In this document: positions 11,171-22,392 of the stretch, piece by piece
How positions within the stretch are numbered: position 1 is the first letter of the stretch
How the letters are laid out: each line of letters opens with the position of its first letter
Assembly (NCBI GenBank): GCA_963565915.1
Contig: OY751495.1
Location: forward strand, 1,550,001 to 1,614,000
DNA from: Entoloma clypeatum
Taxonomy: Eukaryota; Basidiomycota; Agaricomycetes; Agaricales; Entolomataceae
DNA length: 64,000 nucleotides
Reading direction: 5' to 3'
Position numbers and translations under genes: made by a program
Notes under the pieces: generated by a model
What the model saw: only the letters and a program-made list of their open reading frames with translations
What the model was told of the DNA's origin: nothing
Database searches by the model: none

Positions 11171-12755
11171 CCATCACGGTCATCATACTGAAACCTGGCA
11201 AAGAAACCTATGATAAACCCAAGTCCTTTCGACCCATTGTTCTCCTCAACATGGTGGCAAAGATTATTGAGAAAGTCATTGCCAATCAAATGCAATTCGA
11301 ATGCGCTAAGTATAGCCTTGTCCACCGATACCAATTCGGCGGACTTTGCTACAGATCTACAACTGATGCTGGCATCATTATAACACACAGAGTCCAGAAT
11401 GGATGGGCGAAGAAACATGACACGGGGGTCGTGGCCTTTGACATTGTGCAATTCTTCCCTTCTCTGGATCATCAATTTTTGCTAGGAGTACTACGGCAGC
11501 TGGGGTTTTCAGCCGCCTTGAGTAAGTTCTTCAAATCATATCTCCATGGACGGTCTACTTGTTTTGTCTCAGGACAGAATGTCTCAGACCTCTTTGTAAT
11601 CCTCTTTGGTGTGGGTCAAGGCTCGGTGCTCTCCCCCACCCTTTCCGGCATCTACCTTTCGCCAGCCCTCAGAATCTTCTACAGCCACGGACACGCACAG
11701 TACCTCGATTTGTTCTCCTTTGTAGATGATGGCATGCTCATCGCCCAATCCTCCGACCTTGACGCTCTTGGCTTCCACCTTCGTGCTGGTCGTAAAGCTA
11801 TCAACAGCATTCTCATCGATATGGGTCTGCTCACCGAACTCTCTAAGGACGAGCTCATGTTCTTTACATGAGCCATCTCCCCAGTGTATCCTTCCATCCA
11901 CCTCCCTGGCCTAGACCCCATCCCAGTTAAGCCCTTCTGGCGCTACCTCGGGTTTTTCTTCAACCGTCGCCTCACCTTTAACGAGCACAGGCATTTCTAC
12001 ACCACCAAGGCGCTCACATCCATTCCCCTCCTCCTTGGCAACTCCTCATGCAGCCTCATGCCTCGCCTTAAACGTCTCCTGTATGTATCGTGCGTCATGC
12101 CAATCCTCATGTATGGATGCCAACTCTGGTACTACAATGGTCCATGCCTTCAAACCGCCTTCAACCTCATGAATTCGGTCCACTACAGAGCAGCCAGATG
12201 GATTACTGGCACTTTCAATCGGTCGCCTACCAGAGGTGTCCTCACTATTGCGGGGCTCATGCCAGCCAGACAACATGTCACCAAGCTTGTGCAGCGCTCT
12301 CGCATCAGAGCTGCCCAGCTTCCCACAACTCATCCTGTCGTCTGCGAGCTCCTGCTCAAAGCGGAGGAGAAAACCCTTAGCCCAGTTGTCGACATCCAGA
12401 AACTGATGACCACTGTCAAACTCGAGAGATCCGACTAACTCAGCGACGAAGCTCACCCAGGAAATCACATACTCGACCTCTTCCCTGACTCCTTCATCTG
12501 GGATTCACCACCGGTCGACGACGACAAGAAGCGTTACACCCATCTCAAAGACATCCTCACCACCGCTGAGGAAGAAAATCACCAAGCAGCCTTCTGCATC
12601 GCTGCCTGGCCCAGCGTCGGTAAGACACTGTTGTCAGCAGTAGCGGTAGTCCGCTTCGCTCCCTCCATTGGTCGCCATGCTCAAGACCCCCAAATGACCC
12701 AAGCCAGCGCAGGTAGAAGTCTCGCTCCTGAGACTCTCATTGTCACCACTTTCCT
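11171..12755 (+). pseudogene. LINE-2 ORF2 fragment (RT domain), part 1
   Basis: Encodes RT from VIILKPGKETYDKPKSFRPI through the catalytic box SFVDDGMLIAQSS (about 11720) to the thumb and linker. There are in-frame stops at 11869 (TGA) and about 12436 (TAA, where LINE-1 has TAC). Useful as the undisturbed reference for the site of the LTR insertion in LINE-1. Ends at the insertion boundary 12755/12756. Confidence 0.85.
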
Positions 12756-12934
12756 CAGGGCATCCAGTGGAAAGTTTCTGTGATAACATAAGCCCAGACA
12801 TGAGATTTAACCTGTGATGACAGGCCAGCGGAGTCAGCCCACGAACAGGTGACACTTGATCTGACAGCTGGGCTGGTGTGTCGGAATAATATTACTTTTG
12901 GCTTATTGAGGTGCTCAGGTCAGGGTACAGGTAC

Positions 12935-12968
12935 AGCTGGATATGGGTATGGGTATGGGTATGGGTAT
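12935..12968 (+). repeat. GGGTAT simple repeat
   Basis: Five tandem GGGTAT-type hexamers, within the 3.7-kb insertion; related GGTACA runs occur nearby at 12918-12930 and 13098-13110. Confidence 0.8.
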
Positions 12969-13959
12969 GCATTTCAGGACCCCCAATAAGCCTGTTGGAG
13001 TGTTGGACAGGTTTCATGAAGTATGTGCTGGCTGTCTGCAGAGGTCCATAGATGCCAACCACATTGATACCCATGGGAACCTGTAAACCTGTCCATGGGT
13101 ACAGGTACAGGTCAAGGCAAAGGTATCTGAGCGTTACCTGTGGCATTCACTGATGCTAGGATAGGTATAGGCACTAGGGCTGCTACTAGCAGCTCATGAT
13201 TTACAAGGGATGAACACAGCAGGAAATTAGATTGAAAAGTCTACTAAGGAGTCTACAAAGGAACCAAGGATAAAGAAGAGCTCGGGCGTGACAGAGAATT
13301 TTGTGGGATGAGGGTGGGCATGGAAAATCTCCTGGCTCCCAAGGGCAGTATTTCCATCCCGTTGGGGCCGGATTGGCTTTGGAGGCTACACCCCATCCCA
13401 TATCATGGGTCTCCAAGACTCAGTAGGGAGACAATGAATTTGGAGTGGCTGAAATAAGATGAAATTGTACTCCAAACATCAAAGGTGCCATAAATATGGT
13501 TGTCTTATAAGTTATTTAGTATCTGTATCTGTACAGTTAATATCATGTGCCACAGCAAACAGGATTATCTTTCTAGTCAATCTGTGATCAGGAGCATATG
13601 GGAATCCTGGTTCCCAAAGGAGGCCTACTGTGTCGGGCCCAGTGTCACACACTGTGAACAGGGTCCATCGGGGTGGAATGAGACACACCCTGTTGGGCCC
13701 AGTGAGGGAACCCATACATACCTACACCCACACAGGAAGGTACCCATCACCCTGGGGGTTGTTACACAGCAGGTGTCATGGGTTGCAGCTTATATGTTGA
13801 CCTGTTGTGGGTGCTCACAGAAGTGCAGTGTATATATATATTATAAAGTTATTTATAACTACATTTTTATGAGGTGGGGGTGAAGTTCCTGTCGCTGTCC
13901 CATTCATCGTCCTCACATCTGCGTCATTGTCCTACGTCCGCGGGATTGTCCCCGTGTCG

Positions 13960-14723
13960 TTGTCTAGCATTTGGGCATGAGAGGAGGGTATTGGGGATGA
14001 AAGGAGGCCGCTGGGGGCGAGAGACGACTGGTTGTTGTCCCTGCATTTGACGTGCCATTGGGGGTGAGAGCAGGGTGTATGGGATGAGAGGGCGTGGAGG
14101 GCGAGAGGGAGTGGGTGGGTATGAGAGGAGGGCGTTGGGGATGAGAGGAAGGCGCTGGGGGCAAGAGACGACAGTAGGGGACGAGAGGTGACAAGAAACG
14201 GGCAGTGGGCATGAGAGGGGGCGAGAGGAGGCCGTTGGAGATGAGAGATGAGTGGTGGGCATGACAGGGCGCTAGAGAGCGCCATTGTAGACGAGAGGGC
14301 GCCATTGGAGGCGAGAGAGGGCCGAGACTCATTGTTGGACGAGGAGTGTGCCAGGCCTGACGGGCTAGGTCTGGGTACGAGAGGAGGGCATAGGGGACGA
14401 GAGGGAGTCGTTGAGTGAGAGACAATGGAAGGGAATGAGAGGCGACGAGAGACGGGTGTGTGGGCACGAGAGGGGGCTAGATGGCGCCATTGGAGACGAG
14501 AGGGCGCTGTTGGAGGCGAGACATGACCGGGACCCATCATGGGGCGAGAGGGTGCTGTTGGAGACGAGAGATGGGCTGTGGGCAAGAGGAGGCTGTTGGG
14601 GGCGACAGGGACGAAAGGAGGCTGTTGGTGATCTGAGAAGAGCGGTGGGCACAAGAGGGGGTAAGAGGAAGACCGTAGGGGGCGAGAGGGAGTGGGTGGG
14701 TACGAGAGGAGGGCGTAGGGGAC
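13960..14723 (+). repeat. Minisatellite array A1 (GTTGGGG-CGAGAGG family), runs into the gap
   Basis: A degenerate tandem array of roughly 18-36-bp units built on GGCGTTGGGGGCGAGAGGAG. It generates long spurious Pro/Ser-rich ORFs on the minus strand. It belongs to the same family as arrays A2-A5. It is cut by the N stretch, so its true length is unknown. Confidence 0.8.
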
Positions 14724-14923
14724 NNNNNNNNNNNNNNNNNNNNNNNNNNNNNNNNNNNNNNNNNNNNNNNNNNNNNNNNNNNNNNNNNNNNNNNNNNNNN
14801 NNNNNNNNNNNNNNNNNNNNNNNNNNNNNNNNNNNNNNNNNNNNNNNNNNNNNNNNNNNNNNNNNNNNNNNNNNNNNNNNNNNNNNNNNNNNNNNNNNNN
14901 NNNNNNNNNNNNNNNNNNNNNNN
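14724..14923. other. Assembly gap (200 N)
   Basis: Exactly 200 undefined bases, probably a placeholder for an unresolved minisatellite. Any reading frame crossing it is meaningless. Confidence 0.99.
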
Positions 14924-16446
14924 GCTCAGTTTGCTATCACACAACTGAAGTTATATAATGTAGTTTTCATGAATCTACTTCCACACCAAGCATACATCCA
15001 ACAGTGCCATATATCAAGTAGTAAGTGGATATATTGTATTTTTAGAATATACTATGATGATTCTTTAGCATCCTTAGCATCTTCATGATTTACAGAAATA
15101 ATACAGCAGATTGAAGAGTCAACAGAAAAACATAGGGCAAGGGCAGATAAGAACTTCATGTATGAGGGAGAAATCCTTCAGGTCTTAAATGTGGAAGGAG
15201 GATTTTGTTATCTCTGAGAGAGCCTCAGAGAGGTCCTTGAAGAAAAATCTCTTGGCTCCAAAGAGGAATATTTTCATCCCATCGGGGCCAGATTGGCATT
15301 GGAGGTGGGTGTGGGAAATCTCCTGGCTCCCAAGGGAAGTATTTCCATCCCATCGGGACCAGATTCACTTTGGAGGCCATTGCCCCGACAGGACAGAAAA
15401 TTTCCTGGTGGAAATATTGGGGATGTTGGGAATCAAGATGGCCCAAAATGGCAATATTGATAACAGGGATCTGGGAGCGTCCCAGGCCCGATGGGTTGGC
15501 AACACCGCTGTGGTCGGGATCTGGTTACTATCGGGATGGATTTTGATACTCAACCCGATGCAGCTGCAAGTTCAATGCCTGATGATAGCGAGTATTTTAC
15601 ATAGTGAAAGGCCACAATCTTTTGTCTAATATGATCTACATTCATAATGGTTGCTATATTGGCGGTGAGACGACAACTGCAGAGATGACATGTGTTCTTA
15701 GTGGCCTTTCAACTTCAACCTATAATTCATCCATGTCCAAATTCTTATAGAAACTGACCCATGGTTCCCTCCATATAGGTACAGGGGAATCAGGTGAATC
15801 CACCATCGCCTAGCAAATGAAAATCATCCACCAGTGTGGCTTCAATGAGCCATGAGACTTCCCTTCGACCTCCTCTGCCAGGGGCAACACAATTGCCTTC
15901 CACATAACAAAACCTCAAGGATTTCTTCATCATGTTTCCTCTGCCCAGCATATGAGACCCGTTCCCACCTCCAACCCTCACCCGGCCCCGACAGGATGAA
16001 ATTATTCCCCTACGGAGCAAGACTTGCCATCGACTCCTCTCAACATTTTTCCTCTGCATGAAGCATTCCTTTCTTCTAGATAAAGTTCTTATCTGTCCCT
16101 GTTTTGCAAACCCATATATCCCCCATTTACAATATCAGCAAGAAAGACAATGTCTCCCTCAACCCAGGTTCCCGCACTCAAATGGCTACTGTGAACAAAG
16201 GTATCATTCTTTGGGTAGCATTCAAAAGCCGTACATAAGACTATTGTCATTTCACCCTTATAACATCAGAGCATATTGACTTAATGCCTCATCAGCCCAG
16301 CTATTATTTACAATGTTCACCCACTCATCAGCCCAGCTGTAAGTTATAGACATCATGCTGGGCTCAGTCCGCTGTCACTATTATCACACGTTATTTTCCA
16401 CATCCGCTATTCTGTTGTTTATAGGTATATACTACTATAACATGTG

Positions 16447-17166
16447 ACTCTCCTTGGCCTTAGCAAAGTCATCACCACAACGCCTTATGTCATGGAGATT
16501 CACATCTTCACCCGAAACATACAGGCTGTTCGACTCGCTTTTGATACTGGTTCCATCCATGTGGGCCACTCTATCTCATGCGGCATTTCCCACCTTCTCC
16601 GGCCCTTCCTCGCTGGAGCTGGTGTCATCCATGTCCACCTCGACACACCTCTCACATCTGAATGGGGTTCTGCCTTCTCCAACCCCTCACATCACTTCAA
16701 GTTGACCCAAGGAACAGCCTTGTCTCCTCTGTTGCCCAACTTTGCCCGTACCACCGCCACCACCAGTGCTGTTGACGGATGGCGCAAACTTCATTCCGCC
16801 CCCAAATTCCGAGGCTGTTCCTTCCTTCCTCTCCACACCGGAGACAAAGAGAAAGTTTTTTAACCAGACCACATCAAGGGCAGTCCTTGGCTCAACTCCT
16901 GGGCGGGCAACAACAACACGCTGTTCGCTCGCCTCACCCATGCCACCCTGGGCCATGCCCCCATCGGTGCCTACAGACAACACTTCAAACATCCAGGCCC
17001 ATTCACATGTGCCTGCGACGATGATACTCTCGAGACGGTTGACCACCTCCTCCACAAATGTCCTCTCTTTGATAGAGACGACGCCTCCAACAAAAGGTAC
17101 AACATCAGCAACTTCCTTGGGATGCTCGCAAACCATCCCGTGTTATTCGCCTTTCCCCCACCCTAA
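16447..17166 (+). pseudogene. LINE-2 ORF2 fragment (C-terminal region), part 2
   Basis: Continues ORF2 from LLGLSKVIT (matching LINE-1) through the zinc knuckle CACDDDTLETVDHLLHKCPL to the natural stop at about 17164. TAA at 16861 replaces a CAA in LINE-1. It has only one copy of the 31-bp sequence that is duplicated in LINE-1. The 3' UTR and oligo(A) follow. Confidence 0.85.
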
Positions 17167-18059
17167 CTTATCGGGTGAGCTTCAGTGTTATGTTTTCTTT
17201 CTTTCACGGTCTCTTTAATTACTACAGTCTCTGCCTACAGGCGTATGTAGTTTATATACGGGGTCTGTTCTTGTGCACTTGATCCATGGGCGGACCCCAC
17301 TCTCGGTTACTTATATTCATTTCTCTCCACACATGTGCCATGACCACAGGGCATTACTCTCCAGTACTCTCCATATGTAGTTCTTGTTAAATTTGTAACT
17401 TAGGGTACAAGACTAGACTGCGATCGGGTGCCGGAATATAAATTGAGGTTTTAAAAAAAAAAAAAAAACTGGCCACGGTTCGGTCTTTGAACCTCTGGAC
17501 CGTGGTGCGGGTCCTTACATCTGGCAGACTCAGACCTCCTTAGAGGTCCAGGTCCAGAGGTGGGTTGGACCTGGACCCAGGGTTCGGACCTGCTGGACCC
17601 ACCTCAGATTCTGATCAAGGGGTGGCGGGACCGGAATTTTTGACCTGGGGTCAGAATTTTGTTTTTGGCAGGTCAGATGACCCCCCCCCCCCCCATCCTT
17701 CCTAATTTGGTATGTCGTGCACATGCACATGTGTTTTTCCAAGAAAAACATACAAAAGAAAGACATATGAACAGAATCAAAACAGAGAACTCCAAACCTC
17801 TGAGTCAAACCTCGAACCCAAGTTCGAACCCCCCACATGCCGTTTCTGGCATGTCGAAGCCAGCCCACTCTCACAACCAACGTCACCTGAGGGCCGAGAG
17901 ATCACATGAGGCAGGTTGATCAACTTGAACATTGCCATTCAACAACCTCAACAATGGCATTATTACCTTTCCAGCTCGTTTTCTGCATTGTATGTGGTAG
18001 GTGGGTCTGATCTGGTGCTCTGGAGTGCATATCATCATTGATTTTGGTATGTCAGAATT

Positions 18060-18850
18060 TTTTTTTTCAGCTGGCCAGACCCCCCCCCCCCCTCATACCC
18101 ATGGTCATGGGATCCAGTCCTGCCACCCCCTTGATTCTGATTGTCTTCAGTGGCATGTTTGATGCCTCGTGTGATCTCATTCACTAAACCATTTCTTCCA
18201 TATAGAAATACTGTACTTTTGAGATGGAAATGAAAAGAATCCATACAACTTACTCAGATAAATTACTTCAACCCCTTGACACATAAAAATATAAATTCGC
18301 ACCATATCTGTGGAACACTGGGCTGTCATCTGCCTGGGTGTTCAATCTACACTTAGATGGCATGAATTTGAGATAGAAACAAAGGGAAACGAATAAGAAC
18401 TCACTGAGTTGTGATTATGCATCACTTCAACCCCTTGACCCATAAAAATAAAAAAATCACGTGATATCCGCAAAATGCTGGGCTGTCGTCGACCCAGCCA
18501 TTTTATCTACACATAAATGGGTTGAATTTGAGATACAAATAAAGGAAAACAGATGGAAACTCACCAGGATATGATTTATCCCCCACCCCCCTCTCTCCTC
18601 AAAGCCCCTGCACCTATAATGACCCCAAATCGTGCCACACCACATAAGATCCGGGTTCTTGTCTATGTGGGTTTTAATTTATATATAATTGTGATGTTTT
18701 TGAGATAGTAACAAAAGAAAACAAATGAGAACTCACTGGGATATGATATATCCCTCTCATCAACCCCTTGAGCCACTGCAAGAAGCCCGAATCACAACGT
18801 ACCCAGCTCTCATCAACCTGGTCCTTTGATATGCCAGTGTCTGATGTAAA
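18060..18850 (+). repeat. Four degenerate subterminal repeats (about 150-175 bp) of Z1
   Basis: The motif GAGATAG(A/T)AA-CAAA...AACTCACTGGGATATGAT followed by CAACCCCTTGA-CCA recurs at about 18218, 18369, 18530 and 18703. Inverted relatives lie at about 20450-20475 and 20605-20632. Confidence 0.7.
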
Positions 18851-18960
18851 ACATTGGACATGCATCAGCAAAGTGTGACCCTGCTATGTAACACTATGTA
18901 GTGCTACATAATGCTGTAGTGACTTGTAGTGGTGTAGTGAGGGTATATTAAATGTGTAGT

Positions 18961-19050
18961 GCTCTGTAGTGACAGAGTACATTGTGTAGTGCTCTGTAGT
19001 GACAGAGTACATTGTGTAGTGCTCTGTAGTGACAGGGTACATTGTATAGT
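18961..19050 (+). repeat. 30-bp unit repeated three times
   Basis: Three consecutive 30-bp copies starting GCTCTGTAGTGACAGAGTAC (18961, 18991, 19021); the third differs by two bases. Each unit contains the palindrome CTCTGTAGTGACAGAG. Lies in the TAGTG-rich inner arm of Z1. Confidence 0.92.
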
Positions 19051-19429
19051 GCAACATAGAGTAACAGTGTACTTTGCAACATTAGTATAGTAGACAATGT
19101 TAGTGAGGTGTAGTGTTGTAGATAGAGGCTGAAACTCAATCACACCATATGAAGCAAAAAGCATTTGAATTTGACACATAAGGGCAATGGAGGAAAGTTA
19201 CTAGCTCCTTCCACTGCTGCGGTTCTTGCATCGGGCTCAGACTACAGCCATGCATCGTCCCTCGCAGTCCCTTGCTTCGTGCCTCCACCATTATGGCATC
19301 ATGCACCTCCCACGGCTCCTTTGTCACCATTTGCGCATCGTTCCTCATGTGATTCCCTCCTGCCATTCTCGTGTTGTGCGTTGTCCCTCTCATCTCGTGT
19401 CATACCTCCCACCATTCTCGTGTCATCAT

Positions 19430-20108
19430 TGGGCACATGAGATGGCCGTTGGTACAAGAGATGGCAGCTGGGCATGCTTAAGTGTGAGGGGCAGCCGTTG
19501 GGCACATGGGATGGCTGTTGGGCATGGAGGGGCAGCTCTTGGGTGCGAGGCGCAATTGTTGGGCAAGGGGACAATCATTGGGCACGAGGGGAAATCATTG
19601 GACACACGAGACGGTGGCTGGACATGCTGGGGCGAGGGGCAGTTGTTATGCATAGGGGGCAGTTGTTGGGCACACAGGATGGCCGTTGGGCATGGAGGGC
19701 AGTTCTTGGGCGCAAGGGGTGGTCATTGGGCATGGAGGCAGTCATTGGGCATACAGGACGGCCATTGGACAAGGAGGGGTGGTCGTTAGGCACAGGGGTG
19801 GTCATTGGGCACATGGGACAGCCATTGGGCACGGAGGGGCAGTCGTCGGGCATGCAGGGCGGTTGTTGGGGATGGATAGGAGCTCTTGGGTGTGAGGGAT
19901 GGTCATTGGACACGGGGGCAGTTGTTGGGCACACGGGACAGCCTTTGGGCATGGAGGGTCAGCTCTTGGGTAAGAGGGATAGTTGTTGGGCACGGGGGCA
20001 GCCGTTGGGCATGGAGGGGCAGTCGTTAGGCATGGGGGCAGTCATTGGACATGGAGGGCAGTCGTTGGGCACAGGGGCAGCCGTTGGGCATGGGGAGGAG
20101 CTCTTGGG
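19430..20108 (+). repeat. Minisatellite array A2 (core GTCGTTGGGCA)
   Basis: About 680 bp of degenerate units, mostly 20-24 bp, of the type GGCAGTCGTTGGGCATGGAG. It forms the centre of Z1. Long Gly/Trp/His-rich ORFs on the plus strand and Pro-rich ones on the minus strand are products of the repeat. Confidence 0.88.
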
Positions 20109-20892
20109 TGACATACTACATCACTACATCATACTATAGCTCCTACAATGCTACTGCACTGTCATGGTACAGCACTATGGTGCACTATGGGACACTACAG
20201 TGCTATATGTGACTACATGTGACTACAGCATCACATTATTTACTACAGTTTGCTACAGCCAAACACCTGGGTTTGCTGATGTGGGTTGTGGTGGTGGATT
20301 GAGAGAGGGTGGGTTAATGAGTTCGTTGATCCAAGAATCATGATTATCGAACACATCAATGTGGTCATGTGATTGGCAGATGTGTCTGATCAACAAGCTC
20401 ATCGACTTCCATGGGAAGAATGGATCATACATCTGTGAGTTCTGAATCGTTTCTCTTCATTTCTATCTCAAAAGCACTGTATTTATGTGTAGAAAAAAGG
20501 CCCGCTTAGACGAGAGCCTGGCATTTCATGGATGTGGCACAATTTCATGATTTTATGGGTGTAGGGTCTGATAAGAGAAACCAATAATATTGTTGTGAGT
20601 TTCCATTTGTTTGTCTTTATTTCTATCTCAAAAGCTTGGCATTTGTATATAGAATAAAGGTTCACTGAGACAACAACCTGGTGTTGCCTCGTTGTGGCAT
20701 GTTTTTGCATACAAGTTTTTTTCTGTACACTAACTGTGAAATTGGCAGGTTTTGAGCTTAAAAAATGGGTCCGGACCTGGACCCTGAGGTTCAGGTGCAG
20801 GTCTGCTAGATGCTCGGACTGGACCCCTCAGTGTGGGTTCAGGTCCAGTTGAAAATGCCTGGACCCAGACCAGCCCAGACTGTGGCCAGTAT

Positions 20893-21291
20893 ACCCCTTC
20901 CCTCCCGCTTGTCTGGCCTGTCCAAGCTCATGCTCCTGCTGATCCGATAGGCCGCCGATGGGATCCCGAAATTACATGGCAAACATTCCCATCCCCTTCT
21001 GTTTGAAGTCTCTTTCTTTCTTTCATGTATTGTATCATTTCGACAATCAGCCCCCCCTTTTCCTCTAACCACCACCATTGATTGTTAGGCACCCGTGCTT
21101 TTCGTCAATCTGTGCTGGTTGTAGTAGCACAGTAGCATCCAACACATCCTCTGTGCAGGTCTGGGTCTTTGACCTTGTGTTGATACTATGATCTCGTCCT
21201 TTATGCCTCGCAAGAAGCCTTCCAAGCAGCAGAACACACCTAGTGTGCCCATTCCTGATGCTCCCCCCTGTAACAATGATCTTCTCCCAGA
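20893..21291 (+). mobile_element. LINE relic, 5' UTR and start of ORF1 (continues at 35826)
   Basis: Positions 21063-21125 (CCTCTAACCACCACCAT...GGTTGTAGTAG) match the LINE-1 5' UTR at 2834-2900, and 20900-21040 matches 55060-55185. A possible ORF1 start is the ATG at 21189. The relic stops at the 8-bp target duplication of Z2 (CTCCCAGA, 21284-21291) and resumes after 35825. Confidence 0.7.
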
Positions 21292-21451
21292 TAGTGTTCG
21301 AAGGTTCAGTCTACATAGACCTGAAGCGGACTGAACTGAACTGAAAAATAGACCACATTGGACTGAACCGTGGTCTAAGGTCTATACATTTTAGAAAATT
21401 TAGACTGTAGTTCAGTCTAGATTTTTTTTTTGACTTAGACCGCAAAAAGAC

Positions 21452-21856
21452 TGTTGAGGCGATGCTAAGTCAAATGATGTCGCGAGCCCAAACTTAGGAA
21501 CGAAGTGGAAAGATGATAAGAGAACTGTATTGCCAAGAGACCCAGCAGGAATCTCAAGAGAACAAGCTATCAAATACAAGTGAAAGTACCCTACTTATAT
21601 ATGTAAATTCCATGAGGCTGCATTGTGGCAGCGTCATGCTGCGCGATAATGATAAGATGTCCTCATGTATGATATGATGTAGATAAGATATACAAGTGAA
21701 AGTACCCTACTTATATATGTAAATTCCATGAGGCTGCATTGTGGCAGCGTCATGCTGCGCGATAATGATAAGATGTCCTCATGTATGATATGATGTAGAT
21801 AAGATAAGATTGAGATAAGATAAGATAAAGTGAAAAGTGAAAATACGATCATAACA
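21452..21856. mobile_element. Solo LTR inside Z2, with an exact 116-bp internal tandem duplication
   Basis: Begins TGTTGAGGCG, ends GATCATAACA, and is flanked by the perfect 5-bp repeat AAGAC (21447-21451 and 21857-21861). The internal sequence 21575-21690 is repeated without visible change at 21691-21806. It is unrelated in sequence to the other LTRs here. Orientation undetermined. Confidence 0.82.
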
Positions 21857-21969
21857 AAGACTGGTCTAAACAGGTCTAGACTGGTCTTTTTGCCCTTTGG
21901 GATACACCTCCAACCCCCCCCCTAATATTCTACAATTTTTGGAGATTTTTCAGTAATCTGCATAATATT

Positions 21970-22358
21970 TGTTATGCTTAACAAACCGTTCCAAGGTTCG
22001 GGCAGAGTATGCAGGAAAGTGGAAAGGCGAAGAGCAAAGTGATTGCTAAATCTAAGGAATGTAGCTATGGTACATGGGGTTTATATAGTACTGGCTACAA
22101 GCGGTAGCGAGTGAGTCAGTAGCTGCGGAAGGCAGTGCGGATGAGTCAGTAACTGTGGAAAGGCAGTGCAAAGTGAGTCAGACGACTGCGGACTGAGTAA
22201 TCCCTACTGCGGAGTGCGAGTCAGCGTGGGAGCGAAGTATACTAAAGGAGAATGGTAGAGTAAAGGTAAATGAATAAGCGGTCCGATGAGTCAAAGAAAT
22301 GACGAAGGTACGATGCAAGGGAAAAGTGTGTAACATACAAACCGGTAAGTCCGTAACA
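21970..22358 (-). repeat. 3' LTR of G1 (outer left LTR)
   Basis: 389 bp. On the minus strand it starts TGTTACGGAC and ends GCATAACA. It is preceded (minus sense) by a purine-rich tract GAGGAGGGGAACA, the likely plus-strand primer. It matches the outer right LTR along its whole length, while the middle LTR has a different U3. Confidence 0.93.
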
Positions 22359-22374
22359 TGTTCCCCTCCTCAAG

Positions 22375-22392
22375 CTCTGTGTCCTCACAGAG
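22375..22392 (-). promoter_or_regulatory. Conserved hairpin between ORF3 and the polypurine tract (G1)
   Basis: Perfect 7-bp stem CTCTGTG/CACAGAG with loop AGGA, immediately after the ORF3 stop. The identical hairpin sits at the same place in copy G3 (47895-47912). Possible role in termination, RNA stability or priming; inferred only. Confidence 0.55.

Larger units (their letters stand above)
13318..15380 (+). repeat. Three copies of an approximately 65-bp repeat
   Basis: The block containing TCCTGGCTCCCAAGGG, then TATTTCCATCCC, then GGCCGGATTGG occurs at 13322-13388, 15240-15306 and 15318-15378, the last two nearly adjacent. These flank the minisatellite and gap of the insertion, suggesting internal duplication. 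Confidence 0.7.
12756..16446. mobile_element. 3.7-kb insertion in LINE-2 (hAT-like target duplication, non-coding)
   Basis: Splits LINE-2, flanked by ACTTTCCT (12748-12755) and ACTCTCCT (16447-16454), seven of eight bases identical, suggesting an 8-bp target duplication. The left end reads CAGGGCATCCAGTGG. Subterminal parts are inversely related: 12783-12870 and 16320-16410 share GTGATAA, a CAGCGGA(C/G)T block and ACAGCTGGGCTG in opposite orientation. Inside are GGGTAT and GGTACA simple repeats, 70-bp dispersed repeats, a large minisatellite and the assembly gap. No transposase was recognised; probably a non-autonomous DNA transposon. Confidence 0.6.
11166..17464 (+). mobile_element. LINE-2: 5'-truncated LINE split by a 3.7-kb insertion
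   Basis: The segments 11171-12755 and 16447-17464 are collinear with LINE-1 ORF2 (from the RT domain onward), the second starting exactly where the first stops. Together they form one 5'-truncated LINE ending in oligo(A) at 17449-17464. The joint is marked by ACTTTCCT / ACTCTCCT on the two sides of the inserted DNA. It lacks the solo LTR found in LINE-1, which shows the uninterrupted RT sequence. Confidence 0.87.
17465..20890. mobile_element. Element Z1: symmetrical foldback-like element with central minisatellite
   Basis: Left tip ACTGGCCACGGTTCGG and right tip, read inward, ACTGGCCACAGTCTGG form short inverted termini. Both tips continue into GGTCC-rich DNA (17487-17620; 20765-20870 inverted). 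Next inward are units with GAGATAGAAA...AAACTCAC: four on the left (18060-18850) and two inverted on the right (20430-20640). Then come TAGTG-rich blocks (18890-19110; inverted at 20110-20260), and at the centre the minisatellite A2. No transposase was found and no target duplication is visible. Likely a large non-autonomous DNA transposon. Confidence 0.6.

Noticed and set aside
14411..15088. 225-codon ORF across the gap
   Set aside because: It contains the N run and minisatellite; the frame is meaningless.
19430..20108. CRISPR-like array
   Set aside because: Units are degenerate with no alternating constant repeat and unique spacer; eukaryotic context.
19226..20139. Long Gly/Trp/His-rich and Pro-rich ORFs in array A2 (and similar in A1, A3, A4, A5)
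   Set aside because: They follow from the repeat unit being read without stops; both strands and several frames are open alike.
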